From: Calocera cornea HHB12733
Taxonomy: Eukaryota > Basidiomycota > Dacrymycetes > Dacrymycetales > Dacrymycetaceae
Direction: 5' to 3'
Assembly (NCBI GenBank): GCA_001632435.1
Contig: KV423930.1
Span: 117,170-181,169 of the forward strand
Length of the DNA: 64,000 bases
Both the position numbers and the translations under genes were made by a program. Below, piece after piece: positions 12,542 through 22,789 of this stretch (within the stretch, counting starts at the first letter, position 1; each line of letters starts with the position of its first letter). Below the pieces are notes generated by a model. The model did not search any database, was not told where the DNA came from, and worked only from the letters and a program-made list of their open reading frames with translations.

Positions 12542-12947
12542 AGGAGCGAACGTGCGCTGGAGAGGTGCAACACCGAAGTTATTTCGTTAGCATTATACCC
12601 TTATTTCTCTGAGTAGATGTAGGACTTTAATAGACATGATGATAGATACAATAACAATGCGGTTAGCCTCCAGAATTACAGTATCTCCGCGCGCCCTTCG
12701 TCGCCGGAAGCGAGCCGGAACTGGTTAACTCCGAGGGCCCCAAGTTGCTCAGCCTCCGGATATTTACCTGGTTTAACGTAAACGCCCTAAGGCCGTAGCG
12801 CCAGGAGCACGGCTCATCACCACATTCATAGACCGCCTTCATCTCCCAGTACTCCCTTTTACTCACTACTACCTCTCGTTCTACATCCCCGTCTGCAAAG
12901 ATAGCTCGAACGAACCGAGCTGGGAACTCTAGCATAGAAGCGACGAG
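12542..12947. other. Intergenic, RhoGEF 3' flank and NC2-alpha promoter
   Basis: 406 bp between tandem plus-strand genes. AT-rich sequence near 12590-12650 is probably RhoGEF 3' UTR and polyadenylation region; a CT-rich stretch precedes the NC2-alpha ATG. No ORF of interest is seen. Confidence 0.5.
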
Positions 12948-13510
12948 ATGGCTGTCAAGTCCAAGTCACGCCAGACGCGGTTTCCCGTCGTGCGTATCCG
13001 CTTTCCTTATGCCACAGTATTGTGTGCTAACGAACTGACCTTTAGGCGCGAATAAAGAAGATCATGCAGAAGGACGACGAGGTTGGAAAGGTTGCGCAGG
13101 CCACGCCGGTGCTGATATGTACGCATCCTTGCCCATTGTCCTCCTGGACCCCGTTGACGTCTGGCTGACGTCTCGCAGCCAAAGCGCTGGAGATATTCAT
13201 GCAGAAGCTTGTCGATGAAGCCGCTCGCGAGGCCAAGTCGAAGGGATCGAGGAAGGTCACCGCTTATCATCTGAAGCGGACGGTCGAGGGGATCGATATG
13301 TTCGACTTTCTAAAGGACCTCGTCGTTGCGGTGCCCGATCCGGGCGACAAGGTTGCGAAGAAGGAGGAGGTGCTTGGGCCGGACGGGGAGCCGAAGAAGA
13401 GGAGGGGCCGCGGGAAGGGTAAGGCGAAGAAGAAGCAGGAAAGCGAGGAGGAGGATGAAGAAGAGGAGGAAGAGGCGGACCACGACGACATGGATGAGGA
13501 TTACGAGTGA
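12948..13510 (+). CDS. BUR6: NC2-alpha / Bur6 / DRAP1, histone-fold transcription repressor subunit, 148 aa
   Basis: Three exons: 12948-12989, 13046-13118 and 13179-13510 (introns 56 and 60 nt). The histone fold covers about residues 10-80 and shows the NC2-alpha signature FPVARIKKIMQ, then DEVGKVAQATPVLISKALE spanning a splice, and RKVTAYHLKRTVE. This is followed by a short linker, a Lys/Arg-rich patch and a strongly acidic C-terminus. NC2-alpha pairs with NC2-beta (Ncb2/Dr1), binds TBP on promoters and represses or redistributes RNA polymerase II initiation. The first exon encodes only 14 residues, but its splice restores the invariant FPVARIKK motif, which fixes the start. It is convergent with SLD5. 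Confidence 0.95.
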
Positions 13511-13852
13511 TGAGTCGGCTGGGCCGCTGTGGTGCACGATAGAGTGGAGATGCTGTCTTCGTGATAGGTGGTGGACAGGACTTGTGAGAAGGGGCTGGTG
13601 CCTTGACTGGCACAATCGGGACATTTGTGGTACTGAGGCTCCAACGCGCACAACGGGCAGTGGGAAGGCTGATCGCTTTTAGTGCTAGCTGTAATGTGAT
13701 ACCCTTCTAGCTGCTAATCAAGCGCATATACCCCAACACCCGTTCGATCGGGTTCCCTCCTCCGCGACTGTCTGCTCGTAACGCCAAGATTTTGCCGTGT
13801 CCGTAGTATGCCACGATGCCGGTGTGCGGAGGCTCGCGTCGACAGACAAGAT
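13511..13852. other. Convergent 3' intergenic region, BUR6 / SLD5
   Basis: 342 bp between two stop codons on opposite strands; it should contain both 3' UTRs. No ORF with recognisable content. Confidence 0.5.
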
Positions 13853-14799
13853 TCATGTCAGCTCGACCTCACCCCTCAGGACCAGCTGCTCGACCACTCG
13901 ATACGAGATCAGGTGGATACCGCGCTTCTTGATCTCCAACGAAGAGCCGCTGCACGCACCAGCGTCAGTCAATGTACACAACGCTATCTGAAAGTAGACC
14001 TACTCTGGCATCAGCACCGGACCGCAGTCCTGCTTTGCCCGTATGAACACGGCCTTGTCCAGATCAGGCTGCGATACTGTTCCGAGATCAGAACAGGTCT
14101 ACGTCTGCACCCGGGGCAACCGACGCACCCATGCTCCTCCCATCCGGGAGGACCTCGTCGAGCGCCTGCAGCTCCTCGGGCAGGTTGCCGACCACATCCC
14201 GGATGAGCGACTCCTCGAATATCTGCTGGTAGGACTCGACCAGCGTCTGCTCTGCGACGGAGAGGCGTGTCTGCATCGCGGGCGTGGCGTTGATGTAGGG
14301 GGCGTATCGGATGAGCTAGCGCGCCAACGCAGAACAAACACATGAGCCACGCGCCGCGCCGTGCCTTGGCCGGGAGTGGAGTGGAGGACGGGATAGCGCA
14401 CCTTTTCCTGCCGCGTTGCGATGTAGGACCGGAGGAGCCACCCGACGCGGTCCATCTCCATCTGCACCAGCCCGATCTTCTCGTGGTCCTCCTCGCTCGC
14501 CCCGTCCACTTTCAGTACGCCGATGAGCTTGGCCTACTGCGGCCCGTCAGCGCTGTCCCACATCCACATCCACACGCCTTCTCCCTGACCCTGCGCCCTG
14601 CCACTGGCCGCGGTCTCCGAAGTAGCACGACGGTGGAAGGCGGCCCGCGCGGACGCACGCACCTGAGCGTCCAGATAGCCCATGATCCTCCCCACCAGCT
14701 CGCCCTCAAAGGCCCTCACATCCGGGGCGCAGCGCTCGCCCGTCCACGCGCGCACGAGCAGGGTGACCGCGTCGGCGCGTTCGGCGTCGAGGGCCAGCT

Positions 14800-14833
<34 letters not shown>

Positions 14834-15037
14834 TGCCGGCTCGGGGCTCGGGGAGGGCAGGTGCGAGTGGCCGTTTGACCAGGAGCCGCCGGGGAGGGTC
14901 GGCCAGTCTGACATGGCTGGGTCCTGCGTTCCTGGGTCGGCGTCGGCGTCGGCGGCTGCCGGCTCGGGGCTCGGGGAGGGCAGGTGCGAGTGGCCGTTTG
15001 ACCAGGAGCCGCCGGGGAGGGTCGGCCAGTCTGACAT
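13853..15037 (-). CDS. SLD5: GINS complex subunit SLD5 (Gins4), 287 aa
   Basis: Five exons: 15037-14663, 14533-14402, 14315-14121, 14068-14004 and 13949-13853. Diagnostic segments are LVRAWTGERCAPDVRAFE with VGRIMGYLDAQ (GINS A-domain start), DRVGWLLRSYIATRQEK, LPEELQALDE, and the C-terminal B-domain PDLDKAVFIRAKQDCG with KRGIHLISYRVVEQLVLRG. SLD5 joins Psf1-3 to form GINS, which activates the Mcm2-7 helicase with Cdc45. The third intron is the weakest call: a GTTGCC donor (14120) gives a 52-nt intron, while an alternative GTAGAC donor at 14102 would add six residues. The N-terminus is duplicated in frame, so three ATGs are possible (15067, 15037, 14914). I chose 15037 because it is the start of a complete repeat copy; the inner start at 14914 would give 246 aa. 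Confidence 0.88.
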
Positions 15038-15059
15038 GGCTGGGTCCTGCGTTCCTGGG
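14814..15059. repeat. Perfect 2 x 123-bp tandem duplication at the SLD5 5' end
   Basis: Copies 14814-14936 and 14937-15059 look identical by eye. The unit is 41 codons long and each copy contains the ATG of MSDWPTLPGGSWSNG plus the following Ser/Pro and (AD)n stretch, so the reading frame is preserved. GTCGGC trinucleotide-like repeats at the junction probably mediated slippage or unequal exchange. Confidence 0.92.
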
Positions 15060-15372
15060 CACTGCACTGACAGAGAGGGGGATGGGATGGGATGGGAGTG
15101 GGTGCAGGGACAGAGGGGACCGGACGGGCGGGACGCGTCTGATATTGCGCTGTGCGGGACGCGTCGGCGGAACCAACTGCTCCAGAGTCGATAGTGAGCA
15201 GGACACGATAAGTTACTAAGTTAAGTTGTACTTCATTACACTAACCACGGCGGTGTCACTAATGATTATATGTATTACACTGTTAGCACCCCTAAGCCGC
15301 TTCATTCCGGTAAGATCGTGATCCATCCATATCTGTACAGTATGTACAATGCGCCGTCATACAGCATAGAGC
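15038..15372. other. SLD5 upstream region / 3' flank of the 485-aa gene
   Basis: About 335 bp, partly occupied by the second duplication copy. It becomes AT-rich between 15190 and 15300, consistent with a 3' UTR of the downstream-lying minus-strand gene. No other gene is seen. Confidence 0.5.
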
Positions 15373-16900
15373 CTACCGGCCCGCGCCGCTCAGCACGTCG
15401 AACACCTCCCCCTGCCTGTCCCTGAACGCCCTCAGCCTCACCCACTGCAGCGCGACGACATTGATCCGATTCGCGAGGGCGGTGACGGTCCCGCTGGGCG
15501 TGTGCGCGCGCGCGTCGGCGTCGGCGTCGGTCGACCCGGCTCCGTCGCCGGCGAGGCCCGCGCCCGCGCCCTCCAGCAGCTGCTTGCGGAGGCGGTCCAG
15601 GCGCGGCGTGGGGAGGGCCCGGTCCTGCGCGAGGTAGCGCACCGCGCGCGCATCGTCCTCCTCGCTCATGAGCTGTGCGCGGAGGGCGATGCGCACGAGC
15701 TGGGCCATGAAGGCGCGGTAGCCCTGGTCGAGCGGCACCTCCTCCTCGCGGATGACGCGGCCGAGCACGCCGCGCACCTCGCCGTCCTGGGAGATCTGCG
15801 TCAGGCACACGGAGAGGATGGCCAGGCCGACGCTGGCAAAGTACGCTTGGGCCGGGTCGGCGACGAGGAGCGGCTTGAGCGCGGGCGTCAGGGCGAGCAC
15901 GTCCGCTAGGGCCGCGTAGAGCGTTTCCCGGATCAGGGCGAGGACCGGGTCGGGCGTGGCGGGCGTGGAGAGGTCGAGAGAGGGGGAGGAGGGTGAGGGG
16001 GGGAAGGTCGCGCGCAGTGGGGAGGACTGGCGGCCGATCGAGGGGGTGGAAGGGCTTGAGGGGCGGAGCGGCGAGGGCGGCACGGCGAGCCGCGCTGAGT
16101 TGGGCGGGGTGCGCAGCTGCTGCGGTCGCGCCGGGGCGGGCGGCTGCTGGGCGGGGGAAGGCACGGGAGGCAGCTCCTTCTCCCTCGGGGCGGCCTCGTA
16201 CTCCGGGGGCGCCTCCCACTGGGCCTTCCGCGCCCCTCCCCCGCGCCCGCCCTCCCCTTCCCGGGCGGGGGCAGCGCCGTCCAGCACGGCCTGCAGGTCC
16301 CCTCCATACCGCTCCTGGAACGTCCTCCTCTGGGAAATCTCTATTGCGACTGCCCTGAGCTCAGCTGCGAGCCTCGGCAAGCTCTGGCGGACGGGGGATG
16401 TGAGCGGGTCGAGGTCGCAGAGGAGGCGGGCGAGGTCGTGCTGGTACTGCGGGGGGAGGGCGCGGATGGGCGGGACTGTGGAGGACCAGAGGCGGAAGAG
16501 GGGCAGGAAGGCGGGCGGGCAGGTGGTGATGTCGAGGATGAGGGGCGGGGCGTGTGCGGGGGAGGGGAGGATGACGCTCGGCGGGTGGGTGGTGCTGCGG
16601 AGGGCGGCGAAGAAGAGGCAGAGGGCGGGACCTGGGCAGCCGCAGGCGTCAGCAAGCGTCAGCAGCAGCGAGGGATGACGCGGATGACGCGGATGACGCA
16701 CCCTCGACCATCAGGTCCGCCTCGGCGCTCGCGAGCATCTCGTCCGTGAGCAGCCGCTCGGCGTGCGCCTGGGAGAGGGCGCCCTTGAGGAAGGCGTGGA
16801 AGGCGGTGATGAGCTGCAGCTCGGTGAGCGGCTCGGGCGGCAGCGAGTCGGGGTGCAGCGCTTGGGGTGGGGGTGGGGGTGGCGATGGGGTGGGGGGCAT
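15373..16900 (-). CDS. Unrecognised conserved-looking protein, 485 aa
   Basis: Two exons: 16900-16702 and 16631-15373; the 70-nt intron has a GTGCGT donor and its splice gives ADLMVEGPALCLFFAALRS. I do not recognise the family. After a Pro-rich start there is a helical segment (LITAFHAFLKGALSQAHAERLL) and a first predicted helical block to about residue 160. A Pro/Ser-rich low-complexity linker runs from about 165 to 260. A second hydrophobic-helical block follows (VLALIRETLYAALADVLALTPALKPLL and AQAYFASVGLAILSVCLTQI), ending with ALQWVRLRAFRDRQGEVFDVLSG. The two helical blocks around a linker suggest a scaffold rather than an enzyme, but that is inference. No signal peptide is obvious. It is divergent from SUS1 with 579 bp between the ATGs. 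Confidence 0.75.
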
Positions 16901-17479
16901 GATGGCGACTGTTGGAGGAGTCCGAGTCGGGGATATGGCAAGCAGAGTATGCTCAGTCAGGGTATCTTCAGCGTAGACCAGCGCAGAGGATATCACAAAG
17001 CAAAGCAAGGCAAGGCAGACGAGCAGAGAGCGAGAGGGAGAGGGAGGATGACGATGAGGATGATATCACCTCCTGCCCCAGTGCATCTTTATGACCTCCG
17101 AACCTCCGAACCTCCGAAGGCTGCGGAGTGGGTGCCGTGCGTAATGCGCCCTCGTGCATTCCTGCCCATTCCCTCGGGGAGGCTGTGCAGTCCGCACGGA
17201 GTTGCAGCCGGAGCCGGCGGGAAGCGCCCGAGCCCGGCGCTCGCTTGCCCGGTCTACCCGATCACCACATCAGCCTCCCTGGCCGTATCGAGAGAGTACT
17301 GTACCAGTGACGGCCCCGTACCCTCCTATCCGTATCGGGCAACCACGCAACCACGCCCGCAGGCACCACCCTTCCTCTCCTCAGCGGCCAACCGCGCCTG
17401 CACCCCCCGCAACCCTCGCGAGCACGACCGCACCGACCCGCCCACTCGAGGAGCAGCAGCCCCACTGGCACAGCAAACG
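16901..17479. other. Divergent promoter region, 485-aa gene / SUS1
   Basis: 579 bp between divergent starts. A tandem AACCTCCG repeat (17099-17119) is present. No independent ORF is supported. Confidence 0.5.
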
Positions 17480-18133
17480 ATGTCCGACAGCGGGCGCAGC
17501 GCACGATCAGGCTCAGGCTCCTCAACGGCCGCATCCGTATCCGCCACCTCAGCCTCAGCGTCCGCCGCAACAGGCGCAGGGGCCGCACGGGAAGGAGAGG
17601 ACGGTGTCGACCCCGAGCTGTGGGCGGCCGTCCAGGCGAGGCTGCTCCGTTCGGGGGAATGGATCCGGTGCGCCCCTCTCCTCCTTCTCCTCCTCCCTGC
17701 TTTCTTTTCTCCTTTTCGTTCGTTCCTTCTTCTCTTTCTTTTCGTTCCTTCTTCCTTGCCGGGTCAGAGGGCGGGCGCTGATCGGCCTGCGGGGGGGACC
17801 AGGCTTCAGACAGCGCTGCGGCACAAGCTGCTCGAGTGCGGCTACCTGGACGACCTCCTCTCCCTCGCCCTCTCCACCACCACCACCCCCACCTCCCCGC
17901 CCGGCCAAACGCACACCTTCCCCTCCCTCCTCGCGAGCGTGCAGTCCTACGGAACAGGTGCGTCCCCGTCCCCGTCCCCGTCCCCATCCGGGGAAGTGGA
18001 ATGCAATGCAATGGAACGCCATGCGCTGACGAGCGGTCGCGTCGCGTCGGCAGGCAGGCTACCGGACGGCGTGCGTCGGGAGGTCGAGGGCCTGCTCGGG
18101 GAGTGGCTGGAGCGGAACCTGCGCGCTGGATAG
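17480..18133 (+). CDS. SUS1: SUS1 / ENY2 (SAGA deubiquitinase module and TREX-2 subunit), 140 aa
   Basis: Three exons: 17480-17667, 17803-17957 and 18054-18133. After a Ser/Ala-rich N-terminus of about 45 residues, the ENY2 fold reads ELWAAVQARLLRSGEWIR, spliced to LQTALRHKLLECGYLDD, then FPSLLASVQSYGTGRLPD and VRREVEGLLGEWLERNLR. This matches the order of the family's helices, with the normal ENY2 core length of about 95 residues. Sus1 works in the SAGA histone H2B deubiquitinating module and in the TREX-2 mRNA export complex. Introns are 135 and 96 nt with GTGCGC and GTGCGT donors. Both are multiples of three and contain no in-frame stop, so full retention would give a 217-aa protein. The acceptor at 17802 was chosen because it restores WIRLQTALRHKL. 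Confidence 0.9.
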   Translation: MSDSGRSARSGSGSSTAASVSATSASASAATGAGAAREGEDGVDPELWAAVQARLLRSGEWIRCAPLLLLLLPAFFSPFRSFLLLFLFVPSSLPGQRAGADRPAGGTRLQTALRHKLLECGYLDDLLSLALSTTTTPTSPPGQTHTFPSLLASVQSYGTGASPSPSPSPSGEVECNAMERHALTSGRVASAGRLPDGVRREVEGLLGEWLERNLRAG

Positions 18134-18487
18134 AGATCATTTATCATCTTACCCTCCTATCCTACCGCCGAAGGTTGAGCCGGGGTTGCGGCGGGCCATG
18201 GGAGGGGAGGGCGGATAGGCGGCGCTGGAGCCGGAGCTGGAGCGGAGGAAGTGGCTGGCCGAGCCGACCGATCACAGGCGGTCGAGTTGGGGTTGGGGTT
18301 GGGCTTGGGGTCCCATTCCCCTCGCATTTCGCATAGAGCACCCTCACGCACGCTGTACAGTACATACCACCTCACACGCAGCACGAGCACGAGCATATCG
18401 GAATCCAGTGCATGCCAGGCCCTCCTATCCCCCTCAGATCATCCATTCGACAACTCGGCTAACTTACAAGACCTAGCGATACAGCGT
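18134..18487. other. Convergent 3' intergenic region, SUS1 / ELP1
   Basis: 354 bp between opposite-strand stop codons, containing a GGGGTT-rich stretch near 18288-18310. No gene is seen. Confidence 0.5.
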
Positions 18488-21400
18488 CTACACGAGCACG
18501 GCGGCCCTCCACCTGACCGCGTCGACCACGGGCTTCTCGGGCAGCTTCTCCTCCTCCCACTTCCCACCTGCTCGTCGGAGGAGTACGATGTCCCGCTGCT
18601 TGTCGCGCTCCCGCCTGCCCTCCTCAAGCACCTTCCAGATCCTCTCCACCGCTCCTCCGACCACGCTCTCGAACCCCTCCAGCGCGTCCCGCACCTCTCG
18701 CGCGCTCGCCCGGTGCTCGTCCGAGAACACCACGAGGTGCGGCATGAGCCTCGCCACGTCCCCCTGTACGGTGTTCAAGCGCGCGACGAGCTTCGCGACC
18801 GAGCTGACGAGGTACAGCTCCTCGTCGACGCTGCCCCTCTTCCCGCTCAGCCGCTTCCGCGCGTCCTTCCTCCGCCCCTTGGCGCTCTTGCTCGTGCTCA
18901 CGCCCGTCGCGCCCGACAACGCCGTGGGCGCGACGGTGAACCGCGTAAAGTTCGTCGCGACCGTCGACGCGCTGGACTGCACGTCCACATTGTGCAGCGC
19001 CGGGTTGTCCCCGTCGTCGTTGTAGAACCCCGCGGGGTCGGAACGCTTCTTCGCCTGCAGCTCGTCCCACCGCAAGAGCTGCTTGGACAGCTGCTCGGAC
19101 ATCTCCTCCAGGTCTTCGAGCACGTTGCTCGCCGCGTTCAGCGCGCCGGGGTGGATGTGCGCGTCGATGAGCTCCGGCTGGGAGTACAGGTGGGAAATGC
19201 GGATCGCCTCGGAGTACTCGTTCCCCATCAGCAGCACGCTTACTGCTTCTTCGACCTTCTGGGCATACTCGAGCAGGACTTGCGCGCCTTCGGTGTAGCG
19301 GTGCTTGCTGATGAGCTTGTCGGACATTCGCGTGCCGATATCCGCGAGACGCTCCTTTGATGCGCCAGCTTGCGTTGCGAGGGAGAACACCTCTCGCCAG
19401 GCCGTGTCCTTCTCGTACGCCAGCAGTGCTTTTTCGGTCTTGTGTGACATGACGAATGCGATCGCGGCGTCTGCGTACTCCTTGTTATCCATCAGATAAT
19501 CCCCGTACATGTCCAGTAGCTCCTGCGGAATCGTCAGCAATATGGCCGCACATGACATCGAAGAGGAAGGCGCACGGTCTCCTTCGCCTTGTCGCTCTGC
19601 CACAGTCGTAGCGCATGACTCCATAGATGCGAGTGCGACTCGATATACTTCTTTGCCTTTGGCCAATGTTCATCCCCAGCTAACCGCAGGTGCCCAAGCG
19701 CCTTGTCGTGCCGTTTCAGGTGATCGTCAATGCGGAATCGCTGATAGTTCTCCTCCAGTGCCGAGAGCTCTTTGAGGAAAGGCAGGTATTCACGAGGGTC
19801 CTGCAAAATGTAAGCATGGTACGAGCGGCCTCCGTCACATCATCTCACCTTCTGCGAGTACTGAGCAATCATCAGCACAAGACCGAAATCGTACATTCCG
19901 AGCGCAATGTTGAACAGGCGATCCACATCAACCAGGAAGATGATGTACTTGATTGCCTCCTCCACGATCTCCGGGTTCTCGTCCCGTAGCCGAAGTAGCA
20001 TCTTCAATCCGCTCTCGATATCGGAGGGCGACTTGACGACATGCGCAGTGAGGATCGAGCTGATGTAGCGCTTCAGGTCCCGCTGCTCAAGTTCAGCTCG
20101 AATAGCATCACAGATCTCGTTCTTGCGGTCGGCGGATTGAGATGATTGCCCGATGCCGGAGAGGAAGAGGTTGATGTAGTCGGGGTCATCCACCTGCTCG
20201 ATGAACTGAGGGATATCGCTCTTGAACATCGCTGGGTCATGCTCAGCCAGCACGTTCAGGTCAATTCTGTGCTTGCGACATGCGAGGAACGCAGAGCGAT
20301 AGTCGCTTCTACACAGGCAGCGGTCAATCTCATCGATCACCCCAGTACGCTCAGTACAACATACCTGTCGATAGCAACCCGAACGTATCGGAGAACCAGC
20401 GGCCGAGGATTTATCGTCTCCAGGTTACCCCTCGGCATCTGCAGCACAAGAGCCATGTTGCTCGGTACGACAGCGACAATCCTTGACCCTCGCTCAACCC
20501 TTCGCTGTTCCCATTCGGGCAGATCCGGAGCAGTCTCCATCAGGAGCAGGTCGAGGTCATCGATAGGCACGAAATGAGCTTGATGTGCCGAAGTGGTGTA
20601 GATGAGGAAATCGGTGGAGACGATGAACGAGTTACAGTTCGTCGCCAGAGTCACGGCGGTTGTAGGTGAGACAGCGTACAGCGTGCCCTTCGCAGATAGA
20701 CCGATGACAGAAGAAGCTGGTCTCGGTACAAGAGCAGTTTGGAAGCAGAAGGCCGGCAGGAGGAGCTCGGGACTGCTGTCCGCAATAGAGAGGACGTTGC
20801 CTCTCGCATTCTGGAACAGCAGTCCCGAGCCGCTGATGGGCGTGACGAGCCTTCCGGCGCCGGATGACGGCAGGTCAACCCTCTCCCACTTGGAGTCTTC
20901 ATCGAGTGGCATCTTGAGAGCCGCATCTCGCTCCTCTTGCCAGTCGTAGCCCAGCACCGCAACGTATTGCTCTGATAACACCAGCTGCCGAGCATCGATC
21001 GAACCCTCCAGCGAAAAGTCGTTCACCTTCACAGGCTCCGCCACCTTTCCCTTCCCGACTGTTGTCTGCAGATCCCAAACTTCCACCGACCCGTGCCGCA
21101 AGACTCCCAGTCGGTCCTTCTCCATATCGAATGCCAAGTCCACCGGCGGCCCCCCAGCTCCCCCAAGCTCCAGCCGATACCCACACATCGGCGGTGGGAC
21201 GTTCATTCGCCGAAAGGGGGTCATGAGAAGGGTCGAGCCATCGATGACAGCTACGGTGCCGGTGTCGTTCGGGGCTGGCTCGGAGGAGCGGACTGTTGCC
21301 CAGGCGAAGGAACGGTCAAGGATGCGATTGATGGTGGTGAGGGTGAGACGGAGGGAGGATTCGGGGTGCCAGTGGATGGCCGTGAACCGTTCCGTGGGTG

Positions 21401-22572
21401 TTGGTGGGTGAACGGTGTGTTTGAGGTACCTTGGCCAAAGTCAGGCACAACATCAATTATGGACAGAGCAGCAGGGCGCACCAGTGATAGTTGTTCACCG
21501 TCCACAGCTGCATTACATCCCCCTCCTCCCTCTCGATCCACAGGGCGAGCACCTCGCTCCCGGCGCTCCAGCACATCTCCCGAACCCTATACCTCCCCCT
21601 CTCCTCCCTCATCATAAACTCTCCATGCCTCAGCCCATTCCGCTCAAAGAACACCACATCGTGCCTCCCGTCCCTGCCTGCTCCTAGCCCGGGAGAGGAG
21701 GCGCCAAATCGCTGCGTGCTGGCGATGAGCGCGCCGGACGGCTTCCAGGCTAGGGTGTGCTCGAGCCCCGGGACGGGCTCGGAGGTGTTCTGCAGCACTG
21801 CGGTGCGCGAGTAGATGCGGATGATTCTCTTTCCTTCGTCCACGCAAGAGATGGAGAAGAACTGGGCATCGCCCCGCCAGCTGATCCGAGGCAGCCCGTC
21901 GTCGTCCGGGCTCTGGCCGACCACATGCGGCGACGCAGCCTGGGCAGCTTGCTTCCCCGCCGCGCCGTGGAACTGCGTCGACTTGCTTCCCCATCCCACA
22001 TTAACTTGCTGCGCTTCGCCAAGTGTCGAGGCATGTATAGGAGCTTCGGAGAGGATGTCGAACGTTGGTGTCATCTGGATATGCTCCGAGGCGCCAGTGA
22101 CGAGCAGAAGCAGGTCTTCCTCCGGTGACCAAGCGGCAGAGAGGATCCCAGACTCAACCTCGCCGACAACTTCGAACTGCACGCCAAGCTCGGCAAAGTC
22201 CGCTTGGAGCGGGGCGGTTGCGATCGTCCCGCCGGATAGGATGAGGCAGAGCAATTGCGGCTCGGCGAGCACGTTGAGGCCAATCACTTGGGACTTGGAG
22301 CTCGGGCCGGCTGGGGCCATGAGCAGCCCGCACGGGACGTCGTCCTGCAATCAGATCAGGCATGTAGATTCATGATAGGTGTACGCCCGTACCGGCTGCC
22401 CATTCGCCCCAACCTTCCACACCTCTACCTGCACCTCCTCTCCATCGAAGACATTCTCGACAGCGACGAACCGATCCCCTGAGCCCAAATCATGCGCCAG
22501 ACAGCTTATCCTCGCGCTCGAGCTGCACGGTATCTGCACACTTGCCGTCGACTCAATTACGAGGTTCCTCAT
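18488..22572 (-). CDS. ELP1: Elongator complex protein 1 (IKI3/IKBKAP), 1275 aa
   Basis: Six exons: 22572-22393, 22344-21482, 21429-20365, 20308-19849, 19800-19576 and 19522-18488; introns are 48-56 nt. The N-terminal two-thirds is the beta-propeller part of IKI3 (QFFSISCVDEGKRIIRIYSR, LEHTLAWKPSGALIAS, DVVFFERNGLRHGEF). The splice at 21482/21429 restores NNYHWYLKHTVHP, and the one at 20365/20308 restores AIDRSDYRSAFLACRKHRI. The C-terminal third is the helical TPR-like region (KDPREYLPFLKEL, LLDMYGDYLMDNKEYADAA). A basic patch, GRRKDARKRLSGKRGS, lies near residue 1150, where yeast Elp1 has its tRNA-binding/nuclear-localisation patch. ELP1 is the scaffold of Elongator, which modifies wobble uridines in tRNA. 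Length agrees with the family (about 1300 aa). Confidence 0.95.
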
Positions 22573-22789
22573 TATGGCAGGAAGGTGGGAATGGAGGGGA
22601 GAGATGTGAGGAAATGCGGGTCAGGGTATTGGGGCGTGCAACTGACAAGGAATTTCGAGCTCAAAGGCGCACGTGGATTTAATGTACACTGCCACTTGAT
22701 GACGTTAAGCTCCTCCTGTGTGGCGACAGGGTCTAGCGCGGGCCATTTCTTCGCAGATAAGGCGAGCATTTGTTACATTCTGATAGGTA

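Noticed and set aside
18251..19360. 369-codon plus-strand ORF
   Set aside because: Antisense to ELP1 exon 6, which has clear IKI3 sequence.
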